From: Methylosinus trichosporium OB3b
GTDB taxonomy: Bacteria; Pseudomonadota; Alphaproteobacteria; Rhizobiales; Beijerinckiaceae
Assembly (NCBI RefSeq): GCF_002752655.1
Contig: NZ_CP023737.1
Span: 4,444,833-4,508,832 of the forward strand
Length of the DNA: 64,000 bases
Direction: 5' to 3'
The notes below the pieces were generated by a model. That model did no database searches. It was given only the letters and a program-made list of their open reading frames with translations, and had not been told where the DNA came from. This document shows, one piece after another, positions 26,006-34,305 of this stretch. How positions within the stretch are numbered: position 1 is the first letter of the stretch; each line of letters opens with the position of its first letter. The translations under genes and the position numbers were made by a program.

Positions 26006-27412
26006 TCAACCGCGGTTATATGCATCCTCGAGGCGAACGATATCGTCTTCGCCGAGATAGGAGCCGGTCTGCACCTCGATCAGCTCGAGATCGATCCTGC
26101 CGGGATTGCCGAGGCGATGCACGCAGCCGATCGGCAGATAGATCGACTCGTTCTCATGGACGAGATGAGTCTCCTTGTCGCGTCCGACCTCGGCCGTGCC
26201 CTTCACGACGATCCAATGCTCGGCGCGATGGAAATGCTTCTGCAGCGACAGGCGCGCGCCGGGCTTCACGACGATGCGCTTGACCTGATAACGCTGGCCC
26301 GAATCGACCGATTGATAATAGCCCCAGGGACGGAAGATGCGCTTGTGTTCCCCGGCCTCGCGGCGATTCTCACGCTTCAATTGATCGACGAGCTGCTTGA
26401 CGTTGTCGCCATGCTCATGGCTGAGCACCAGCACGGCGTCCTGCGTCGTCACAACGATCACATCATCGACGCCGACGACGGTGGTGAGCGTGTCGTCCGA
26501 GCGCACATGAACATTGCGGGCTTCGCGGATGAGGCCGTTGCCGCGCACGGAATTGCCTTGGTCGTCGCGCTCCGAGAGCTCCCAGACGGCGCGCCAATTG
26601 CCGACGTCGGACCAGCCGATATCGGCGGGAATCACCGCGGCTTTGGTGGTCTTCTCCATCACCGCGTAATCGATCGAGGTCTTCGGCGCGCGCGCGAAGG
26701 CTTCGCCGTTCAGCACCAGGAAGTCGAGATCGCGGCGGGCGCCGTCGATGGCGCGCTCGGCGGCTTCGGAAATGGCCGGCTCGAAATGGGCGATCTCGCT
26801 CTGCATCACATCGGCGCGGAAGATGAAATTGCCGCTGTTCCAGAGATAGCCGGCTTCGACATAGGCTTCCGCGGTGGGATGGTCGGGCTTTTCGACGAAG
26901 GCGTCGAGCTTCATCACCTCGCCGGCGATGCGTTCGCCGGGCCGAATATAGCCATAGCCGGTCGCGGGATTGTCCGGCTTCACGCCGAGCGTCACGATAT
27001 AGCCGTCCGCCGCGACCGATGCCGCGGTCTTGCACAAGGCGACGAGGCCGGCGCGATCTCGCACGACGTGATCGGCCGCCAGCACCACGACGACCGTCTG
27101 CGGATTGCGCCGCGCGGCGAGGCCCGCGGCGACGGCCACCGCCGCGGCGGAATCGCGGCGCATGGGCTCGAGCACGATATCCGCCTCGGCGCCGATCTCG
27201 CGCAGCTGATCCGCGAGCAGAAAGCGATAGTCGATGTTGGAGACGACGATCGGCTTCTCGAAGGCGGGATCGGCGAGCGTCGCCATCGTGGTCTGGAAGG
27301 TCGAGCGGTCGCCGACCAGAGCAATGAACTGCTTGGGAAGCGTTTCACGGGATTCCGGCCAGACTCTGGTGCCGGCCCCGCCGCACATGATCACGGGAAG
27401 TATCTTCGTCAT
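26006..27412 (-). CDS. manC: Mannose-1-phosphate guanylyltransferase / mannose-6-phosphate isomerase (bifunctional type)
   Basis: The enzyme makes GDP-mannose from GTP and mannose-1-phosphate for polysaccharide synthesis. The nucleotidyltransferase signature CGGAGTRVWPESRETLPKQF is at residues 10-29. The sugar-nucleotide domain covers about 1-340. The C-terminal cupin (isomerase-type) domain, about 350-465, has GYYQSVDSGQRYQVKRI and KHFHRAEHWIVVKGTAEV. At 468 aa it is full length for the type II family (AlgA/CpsB/RfbM). The adjacent SUV3-like helicase is unrelated; polysaccharide genes are not in the window, although possible membrane glycosyltransferases lie at 31.6-35.9 kb. Confidence 0.94.
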   Translation of the reverse strand: MTKILPVIMCGGAGTRVWPESRETLPKQFIALVGDRSTFQTTMATLADPAFEKPIVVSNIDYRFLLADQLREIGAEADIVLEPMRRDSAAAVAVAAGLAARRNPQTVVVVLAADHVVRDRAGLVALCKTAASVAADGYIVTLGVKPDNPATGYGYIRPGERIAGEVMKLDAFVEKPDHPTAEAYVEAGYLWNSGNFIFRADVMQSEIAHFEPAISEAAERAIDGARRDLDFLVLNGEAFARAPKTSIDYAVMEKTTKAAVIPADIGWSDVGNWRAVWELSERDDQGNSVRGNGLIREARNVHVRSDDTLTTVVGVDDVIVVTTQDAVLVLSHEHGDNVKQLVDQLKRENRREAGEHKRIFRPWGYYQSVDSGQRYQVKRIVVKPGARLSLQKHFHRAEHWIVVKGTAEVGRDKETHLVHENESIYLPIGCVHRLGNPGRIDLELIEVQTGSYLGEDDIVRLEDAYNRG

Positions 27413-27700
27413 TGCTCGCCTTTCGGTCGAGGGCGGTTCATCGAACGCGCAAGCGCAAAGATCGGACCAGGCCCAAAGCAGATCGGCCGGTCCCGAGGGG
27501 CGGCGAAGCCGGCCGCAGGGCGCGCAGCGCGCGCCTCTCTCACATGAGACTGCGCCAGAAATAGGCCGAGTCGGGCGAGCTTGGCAAGCGCGTGCGATTC
27601 GCGCCGCCGCGGCGCGCCGAATGACCGGGCGCGCGGCGAATGCGCGGCGCGCCCTCGGAGTCCGACGAGCGGTCGGAATGCCGGGATCAGAGCCGAGAGC

Positions 27701-30700
27701 TCAGCTCTTGCCCTTCTTCTCCAGCTCGGCCTTCAGCGCAAGCAGCTTGGCGAAGGGCGAATCCGGGTCGGGCTGGCGCTCCTTCTCGCGCCGATCCTGG
27801 GTCGAATAGCCGCCGCCGCCATGTCTGCGGCGATCGTCGTCGCGCGGCGGGCGATGATCCGAGCGGGGCTTGCCGCCTCCGCGCAGACCCGCTTCCTTGC
27901 GGGCGCCGTCGCTGCGCGGCCTGTGCTCGCCGCCGGTCGCCTCGCGCCGCTCGCCGTCGCGCGCCTCGCCGCTGCGTTCGCCTCCGGGGCCGCGCCGTGG
28001 GCCGCCCGAGCGCTCGCGGGCGGGGCGCCCGTCTTTCGCCGCGGCGTCGCTGCGCGGCGCGGCGGGGCCGCCTTGCGGGCGTCGGCGCGGGCCGGCGTGG
28101 GTGTGGCGCTGCAGGGTCCACACTTCGATCAGGGCGGGGGCTTCGGGCTCTGCCGGGGCCGCGGTCTCGCCCTCCGCTTCGGCGGTCGGCTCGGCGCTGA
28201 CGTCGATCGGCTCGTCCACGGCCTCGGCCGCGACCAGCTCGGCTGTGGCCGGCGCTTCCGCGAGTTCGGGCGCCGCGACATCGACCGTGATCGTCTCGGC
28301 GGCCGATTCGGGAGCGGCTTCCGCCTCGATCGTTTCGACCTCGGCGGGCGCTTCCCCGCCCTCGGCGAGCGCGGGGGTCGGCTTCAGCGGCTCGGTGGCC
28401 GCCGCCGGCAGCAGCGCGACGGTGATGGCCGGGCCGGCGCGCTCCGTCGATTGATAGCCGAGCGAGCGCAGAATGGAGCCGAAGGCCTCGCCTGCGCAGC
28501 CGGTGAGCGAGGTCATCGCCACGGTGACGACGAATCCATCGCCATCGGCGGCGCCGGCCGGCGGCTCGCCGGGCGTGACGCCGGGCCGGTAGGAGCTCGC
28601 CGGGCGAATGAGATCGGCGAGGCGCTCCAGAATGTCGACGCGCACGACCCGCTCGCCGCACACGCGAAAGCCTGCGGCGCGGTAGAATCCCTTGGAGATT
28701 TCGGGGTCGGCGGCGAAGGAGGTGCGGCCCGAGGCGGCGAGATGCGGCACCTCGTCGAGGCCTTTCAAATGCTCCAATCCGCCGTGCTTCAAGCCCCAGA
28801 GCAGAGCGGAGAGCGCGCGCGGCGCGGGTTTCAGCAGCGCCGGCAGATAGAGGTGATAGGCGCCGAAGCGCACGCCCTTCTTGCGCAGGGCGGCGCGGTC
28901 CTCCTGCGAAAAGCCCTTGATGTCGCGCGCGACGCGGCTGCGCTCCAAAACGCCCAGCTCCTCGGCGAGCTGAAAGGCGACGCCGCGCGTCACCCCCTCG
29001 AGCCCCTCGCCGGATTCGAGCTCCTCGAGTGCGCCGAGCAGCTTCTTCACATGGCTCGCGAGCCACAGATCGAGGCGGTGCTGCGCCTTCTCCAGCGCCG
29101 CGCCGGTCAATTGCTCGTCGGCGAGCAGGCGCACGGCCGGCTTCAGCACGCTCGCGCCGGGCACGATCTTGCCGACCGGCTCGCCGAGCCAGCGGATCGT
29201 CCCGTCGTTGCCGAGCAGGAATGCGTCGTCCACTGCGTCGAAGACGCGCGTCGCGCGCGCCTCGATCTCGCCGGCCAGAGCCTTCTGCGCGGCGGAGTTC
29301 AGCGCCTTCGCCGCTTCGCCGGTCGCCTGCGGATCGGCGGTGAAACGAAATCCCTGGAGCTGACCGACATGCTGACCTTCGACCATGACGTCGCCGGCTG
29401 TCGTGATTTCCGCTTCGAGCATTGCATTCTCTCTCAGGCGACGCATCAGCACGCTGGTGCGGCGGTCCACGAAACGTTGCGTGAGGCGCTCGTGGAGAGC
29501 GTCGGACAGACTGTCCTCTACCTGACGCGCGACGCTCTGCCAATGCTCTGCATTCTCGAGCCAGCCGGAACGATTGGCGATGAAGGTCCAGGTTCGCACC
29601 TGGGCGAGCCGCGCGGAGAGCGTGTGAATGTCTCCGTCGACACGGTCGATCCCGGCGATTTGCTTTGCGAACCAATCGCCTGGGATGAGTCCGCGACGCA
29701 CCACGAAGCCGTAGACGGCGAGGGCGAGCTCGGCATGGGCGGCCGGGGAAGTCTTGCGATAATCGGGAATCTGGCAGACGTCCCAGAGTCTCATAATATC
29801 TGCATGCGTTTTCGCATTGCGGCGCACGCCGTCGTCGCGCGCCGCCGCCTCCAGCACCATCTGGTCCTCGCCGGTGCGGGCGCGGGCGAGGCAATCCTCC
29901 GGCGGCGCGCGCTCGAGGGAAGAGACGAGCGCCTCGATCGAGTCGAAGTCGAGATCGGCGTTGCGCCATTGCAGCAGCGTGACCGGATCGAAGCGATGGC
30001 TCTCGAGATCCTCGATCAAATCCTCGTCGAAGGGCGGACAACGGCCCGTCGTGCCGAAGGCGCCGTCGCTCATATGGCGCCCGGCGCGTCCGGCGATCTG
30101 GCCGAATTCGGCGGGCGTCAGCCGGCGATGGCGCAGGCCGTCGAACTTCCGGTCGGCGGCGAAGGCGATGTGGTCGACATCGAGATTGAGGCCCATGCCG
30201 ATGGCGTCGGTGGCGACGAGGTAATCGACGTCGCCGTTCTGATAGAGATCGACCTGCGCATTGCGCGTGCGCGGCGAGAGCGCGCCGAGCACCACCGCCG
30301 CGCCGCCGCGCTGGCGCTTGATCCATTCGGCGATCGCATAGACGTCCTCGACCGAGAAGGCGACGATGGCGCTGCGCGGCGGCAGCCGCGCGAGCTTGCG
30401 CTCGCCGGCGAAAGTCAGCCGCGACAGGCGCGGGCGGGTGAAGATCGGCGCGCCGGGCAGCAGCCGCTCGATCAGCGGCCGCATGGTCTCCGCGCCGATC
30501 AGCAGCGTCTCCTGGCGGCCGCGCCAATAGGCCAGTCGATCGGTGAACACATGGCCGCGGTCGAGGTCGGCGGCGAGCTGGATTTCATCGACGGCGACGA
30601 AATCGACGTCGAGGTCGCGCGGCATCGCCTCGACGGTCGAGATCCAATAGCTCGCGGCGCGCGGCTTGATCTTCTCCTCGCCGGTGACGAGCGCCACATT

Positions 30701-30922
30701 GGCGGCGCCGACGCGCTCGGCGACGCGCTGATACACTTCGCGCGCGAGCAGCCGCAAAGGCAGGCCGATCATGCCGCTCGGATAGGAGAGCATGCGCTCG
30801 ATGGCGTGATGCGTCTTGCCGGTGTTGGTCGGGCCCAGCAGGGCCGCGACGCCGGCCGCGCGCGCGCGAAGGCCGGAGGACGCGCTTCGATGGGCGGCGA
30901 GCGTTGGGCTCATGGCGGGCAA
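27701..30922 (-). CDS. SUV3-like superfamily 2 RNA helicase with long disordered basic tail
   Basis: At 1073 aa this is the alphaproteobacterial relative of mitochondrial SUV3 RNA helicase. Motif I is GPTNTGKTHHAI (near residue 30), the DEAD-like motif II is DEIQ, and motif VI is QIAGRAGRH. The helicase core and SUV3 C-terminal domains run to about residue 770. From about 770 to the end lies a disordered extension: first an Ala/Glu/Pro acidic part (PAEVETIEAEAAPESAAET), then an Arg/Gly-rich part (GPRRGPGGERSGEARDGERR and similar), ending AELEKKGKS. Such RG tails bind RNA. It presumably unwinds structured RNA, perhaps with PNPase, which is encoded 12 kb away. The long overlapping plus-strand frame is a shadow. 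Confidence 0.92.
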   Translation of the reverse strand: MPAMSPTLAAHRSASSGLRARAAGVAALLGPTNTGKTHHAIERMLSYPSGMIGLPLRLLAREVYQRVAERVGAANVALVTGEEKIKPRAASYWISTVEAMPRDLDVDFVAVDEIQLAADLDRGHVFTDRLAYWRGRQETLLIGAETMRPLIERLLPGAPIFTRPRLSRLTFAGERKLARLPPRSAIVAFSVEDVYAIAEWIKRQRGGAAVVLGALSPRTRNAQVDLYQNGDVDYLVATDAIGMGLNLDVDHIAFAADRKFDGLRHRRLTPAEFGQIAGRAGRHMSDGAFGTTGRCPPFDEDLIEDLESHRFDPVTLLQWRNADLDFDSIEALVSSLERAPPEDCLARARTGEDQMVLEAAARDDGVRRNAKTHADIMRLWDVCQIPDYRKTSPAAHAELALAVYGFVVRRGLIPGDWFAKQIAGIDRVDGDIHTLSARLAQVRTWTFIANRSGWLENAEHWQSVARQVEDSLSDALHERLTQRFVDRRTSVLMRRLRENAMLEAEITTAGDVMVEGQHVGQLQGFRFTADPQATGEAAKALNSAAQKALAGEIEARATRVFDAVDDAFLLGNDGTIRWLGEPVGKIVPGASVLKPAVRLLADEQLTGAALEKAQHRLDLWLASHVKKLLGALEELESGEGLEGVTRGVAFQLAEELGVLERSRVARDIKGFSQEDRAALRKKGVRFGAYHLYLPALLKPAPRALSALLWGLKHGGLEHLKGLDEVPHLAASGRTSFAADPEISKGFYRAAGFRVCGERVVRVDILERLADLIRPASSYRPGVTPGEPPAGAADGDGFVVTVAMTSLTGCAGEAFGSILRSLGYQSTERAGPAITVALLPAAATEPLKPTPALAEGGEAPAEVETIEAEAAPESAAETITVDVAAPELAEAPATAELVAAEAVDEPIDVSAEPTAEAEGETAAPAEPEAPALIEVWTLQRHTHAGPRRRPQGGPAAPRSDAAAKDGRPARERSGGPRRGPGGERSGEARDGERREATGGEHRPRSDGARKEAGLRGGGKPRSDHRPPRDDDRRRHGGGGYSTQDRREKERQPDPDSPFAKLLALKAELEKKGKS

Positions 30923-31617
30923 TTTATTTCAGCTCGCGTCGCGATGCGAGCTTTTCCGCAAGGATATGGCGGAAGCGGCGCCATGGCGAAAAATCCCGTT
31001 GTGCCGAAATGGCGCGCGGCGGCGGGCCCAGATTCATCTTTCGAACGAGGAGCGAACGAATCGCGGCCGAATCGCTGACCCGGCGCGAATCATCCTTCGT
31101 TCTAACAATATATAGCGTTTCTTTCCGCTATTACTGCTGTATCTCGAGATACGACGCGTCGCGCGCGCATTTCTGTAGAGGGGCGAGTGCGGACTCGCCG
31201 ACGGCCTTTTGTCAATCGCCTGAAACCGTCCTCTCCACGATGGCGCGTTAACAGATCGACGAAAGCGCGAACGCAGCATGGACGAATCACTGTCGACACG
31301 ATGTTGGCGATCGGTTCGCCACATCATCCGGCGCCCGATGCGCGTCTGATCTCGACATCTTGTGAGAGCCTGTGGCCGGTCGCTGGCGCGGACGGCGACC
31401 GGCGGGCCCGGGGCTTAACGAAACCGTCCGATTTCGAGACGGCCGCGACGGCGCATAGCGGCGCGCGCTCGCCGTCTCGGCGCCGCGATGCGCCGCGAAC
31501 AGGGTTAATGCGCGCCCGCCGCTCGGCGAGGGACGAATTGGATCGAGGTAAGCACGGGCTTAACCCGTCTCAGGCATGATGCGCCAAACACGGGTTTTCG
31601 GAGATCGCGGGACACGC
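30923..31617. other. Large divergent intergenic region
   Basis: These 695 bases lie between the leftward helicase gene and the rightward membrane cassette. The stretch 31085-31155 is AT-rich with a perfect 14-bp palindrome. The remainder is GC-rich without convincing coding frames. It should hold promoters for both genes. Confidence 0.5.
31139..31152. promoter_or_regulatory. Perfect 14-bp palindrome, possible operator
   Basis: GTATCTCGAGATAC is perfectly self-complementary and lies in an AT-rich patch between divergent genes. A dimeric regulator could bind it, but no regulator gene is adjacent and it might be chance. Confidence 0.3.
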
Positions 31618-33639
31618 ATGACCATCGCAGCGACGGAATTTTGCGCGGCGCTCGCGGCTTTCGCCCTTCTGCTCGCGATCGTCGCGTCTGCGGGCGCCGC
31701 TGTCGCCGATCGACTGCGCTTTCCCGGCTTCGACGAGGCCGCGCGCCTCGAGCGCGCCGGGCTCGCGCTGATCTGCGGCTTCGGCTGCCTTCCGGTCGCG
31801 CTCGATCTCGCCGGCCGCCTCGGCCCGCGCGCGATGGCGCTCGCCGCCCTCTCGCTGGCGGCGCTCGGCGCGCCGGCGCTGCTGCGCGCGAGGCCGTCGT
31901 CGCTGCAGGGCGGATGGATCGCGGCGGCGGCGATCTGGATCGTCGCCTCGATCCTCATCGTCATCGACATGCCCGGCGTCGGCAGCCTGCAGCACTCGCT
32001 GCTCGCCGTGGATTATGTGAAGCATGCGGCGACCACTTGGTCGCTCGCCGAAGCCGGCTCGCCGCCATGGAACCCGACCTATTACGATCCCGGTCGGGCC
32101 ATGTCCTATTATTATCTCTTCTACACGCTGCCGGCGGTCGCGGCGATGCTCGGCGCGCCGCTCGGCGTCGCCGCGCGCCATGCGGCCTATGCCTGCGCGC
32201 CGTTGATGGGCTTCGCTCTTTTCACGCTCGCGCGCACGGCGCTGCGGCGCAGCGGCGCCGACGCGGCCGCGGGCCGGAATGACGAAGGCGAGGGGGATAA
32301 GAAGCCTGCGAATTGGCCGCTGCTGGCGCTGCTGCTCGCCAGCGGGCTCGACATCATTCCGCTGACGATCCTCTATTTCGGCAGTGGTCGCGACGCCGAT
32401 TTCGTCTTCCTGCATTTCATCGATTGGGACGAGCAGGTCACCTCTTGGTTCAACAGCGTGATGTGGGTGCCGCATCACGTGTCGGCGCTCTGCGCGGCGC
32501 TCGTCGGCTTCATCGCGCTGACCGCGCCGGGCGAGACGTCGCGCGATAGCTGGCGCCGTGTTCTGCTCGCGGCGCTCGCCTTCGCCTCGATGGTGGGCCA
32601 GTCCGTCTATGTGGCGATGCCGGCGACGCTCGGCGCCGGCTTCTGGCTCGGCGCGCTGCTGTGGCGTCGCCGCTTCGACATTGCCGCGCGTCTCTGCTTC
32701 GCCGGGCTCGGCGCGCTGGCGCTCGCGGCGCCCTGGCTCGTGACGCTGCTGCCGCGCTTTAGCGGCGAGGGGAAAAGCGCGCTCGCCTTGCGGGTTCGCG
32801 GTCCGGAATGGATCGACATCGTCGCCGGGTCGGCGCAGGCGGGCGCGCTCTATCGCGGACTCGCCCTGCCGATGTTCTATCTCATCGACTTCGGCGTGTT
32901 CGCCCTCGGCGCCTATGTGTTCTGGCGCAAGGCGGGGCGGCGCGGCGTCGCGAGTGAATTGGGGAGTGCGCTCGTTTGTCTCACCGCCGCGTCCTTTCTC
33001 ATCGGCTCGCTGCTCGCATCGCAGATCGTCATGAACGATCTCGGCTGGCGCGTGATGCTGTTCGCGCAATTCTCGACGCTGATCTGGACCGCGGCGGCGC
33101 TGCGCCAGGGACTGCTGTCGCGAGGCGGCCTGCGCTACGCCACGCGCCTCGGCCTCGCGCTCGGCTATGCGGCGCTCGTCGTCGCCATGCTGCAATTGCG
33201 CCTCTTCTTCCCGCATCGGCATATGCGCGAGACGCTCGCCGATCAAATGACGGCCTGGAACTGGCTCGACGCGCGTCTGCCGAGCGGCTCCGTTGTGCAG
33301 CCGACGCCGAGTCCTTCGCGCGAATATGGCTATGGCCTCTATGGGCGCTTTCCGGTCGCGGTCGCGGATCGCCACAATGCGCGTCTCTTCGGCGCGCAGC
33401 CGGCGGAGATCGACGCGCGCATGGATTATTTGTCGCCGATCTTCTCGCAGACGACGCTCACTCTCGACGATGTGCGTCGCCGCGCCGCGCGTTTCGACAT
33501 AGCGGCGCTGATCGTCTCCTCGCGGGACGAGGTGTTCGCGGCGCCCGGCGCCTGGACGAACGCCGCTCGCGCCGACTACGCCAATCCCAATTTCCGCATC
33601 TATCTGCTGAGCCAGCCCCGCCATGACGAGATTCATTGA
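31618..33639 (+). CDS. Polytopic membrane protein, possible GT-C-type glycosyltransferase
   Basis: A 673-residue inner-membrane protein with roughly twelve helices. After the first helices it shows DYVKHAATTWSLAE and PTYYDPGRAMSYYYLFYTLPA, resembling the first periplasmic loop of DUF2298/GT-C proteins. A mid-region motif SGLDIIPL, then FLHFIDWDEQ and MWVPHHVSA, is partly shared with the protein at 34306 (SGLDIMPI, FLHFQHTEWW), so the two are probably related. The last 150 residues are a soluble domain. GT-C enzymes use lipid-linked sugars; that role here is inference. The ATG at 31618 follows an upstream, less likely ATG at 31576. It overlaps the next gene by 17 bases. Confidence 0.75.
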   Translation: MTIAATEFCAALAAFALLLAIVASAGAAVADRLRFPGFDEAARLERAGLALICGFGCLPVALDLAGRLGPRAMALAALSLAALGAPALLRARPSSLQGGWIAAAAIWIVASILIVIDMPGVGSLQHSLLAVDYVKHAATTWSLAEAGSPPWNPTYYDPGRAMSYYYLFYTLPAVAAMLGAPLGVAARHAAYACAPLMGFALFTLARTALRRSGADAAAGRNDEGEGDKKPANWPLLALLLASGLDIIPLTILYFGSGRDADFVFLHFIDWDEQVTSWFNSVMWVPHHVSALCAALVGFIALTAPGETSRDSWRRVLLAALAFASMVGQSVYVAMPATLGAGFWLGALLWRRRFDIAARLCFAGLGALALAAPWLVTLLPRFSGEGKSALALRVRGPEWIDIVAGSAQAGALYRGLALPMFYLIDFGVFALGAYVFWRKAGRRGVASELGSALVCLTAASFLIGSLLASQIVMNDLGWRVMLFAQFSTLIWTAAALRQGLLSRGGLRYATRLGLALGYAALVVAMLQLRLFFPHRHMRETLADQMTAWNWLDARLPSGSVVQPTPSPSREYGYGLYGRFPVAVADRHNARLFGAQPAEIDARMDYLSPIFSQTTLTLDDVRRRAARFDIAALIVSSRDEVFAAPGAWTNAARADYANPNFRIYLLSQPRHDEIH

Positions 33640-34216
33640 GGCGCACAGGGCGCTGACGCGCGCCGCCGCGCTGGTGCTCTCCTATGCGCTCGCCACCGCG
33701 CTCGGCGGCGCGCTGTTCGTCGCGCTGATGCATTGCGCGCCGGCGATCCTCGGACCGGGCGTGATGTTCTATCGCGGCGTCGGCGCGCTGGCGCTCGTCT
33801 TTGTCGCCTTGATGGCGATCTTCCTCGCGCTGCCATCGCGCCTCGTGCGGGGCGTGGCGCTGGAGCGCGCCGATTCGATCGGCGCGGCCACGGTGGCCAC
33901 ATCCTTGCTGACCGCCGCTTTCGTGCTCGGTCCAGTGACGGTCGACCGCTCCGTCTCGGTGTTCATGCTATCGCAATTCGACGCCGCCGATCACGCCTTG
34001 ACCGAGGCCGAGGCGCGCGACGCCTTTCGCCGAATCTATGTGGATGATTGGGCGCAGATCGATCGCCGGCTCAAGGAGCAGGAGCTCTCGGGCAATCTCC
34101 AGCATGACGGCGCCGGCTGGCGGCTCACGGAGCAGGGCCGCGCCTTCATGGGAACGGCGCGCCTGATGTCGAGCCTGTTCAAAGGCGATCCGCGCTTCGT
34201 CGGCCGGCGAGACTAG
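33623..34216 (+). CDS. Small membrane protein of the cassette, 197 aa
   Basis: Unknown function. It has three or four transmembrane helices (about 15-38, 46-70 and 85-108) followed by a cytoplasmic or periplasmic domain of 85 residues starting FMLSQFDAADHALTEAEARDAF and resembling a small winged-helix-like tail (DDWAQIDRRLKEQELSGNLQHDGAGWRLTEQGR). Its start overlaps the preceding membrane gene by 17 bases, so they are coupled. The stop TAG (34214-34216) lies inside a family 1 palindromic repeat. Confidence 0.7.
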   Translation: MTRFIEAHRALTRAAALVLSYALATALGGALFVALMHCAPAILGPGVMFYRGVGALALVFVALMAIFLALPSRLVRGVALERADSIGAATVATSLLTAAFVLGPVTVDRSVSVFMLSQFDAADHALTEAEARDAFRRIYVDDWAQIDRRLKEQELSGNLQHDGAGWRLTEQGRAFMGTARLMSSLFKGDPRFVGRRD

Positions 34217-34266
34217 AGCGGGTTCCGATCGAACGGTATCGTTCGATCGATCTCGAATTCGCTCTG
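34213..34266. repeat. Dispersed palindromic repeat, family 1 (copy 3)
   Basis: CTAGAGCGGGTTCCGATCGA, then ACGGTATCGTTCGATCGATC and GAATTCGCTCTGG. It begins one base before the TAG stop of the small membrane protein gene and separates it from the third gene of the cassette. Confidence 0.85.
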
Positions 34267-34305
34267 GCGTCCGGCGCTCTGTGTACCGCAAATCGAGATA
34301 TCCCC

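Noticed and set aside
27581..31078. A plus-strand frame of more than 1100 codons
   Set aside because: It is the mirror of the SUV3-like helicase gene on the minus strand, rich in Arg/Ala/Gly without any domain. High GC content creates such long shadows.
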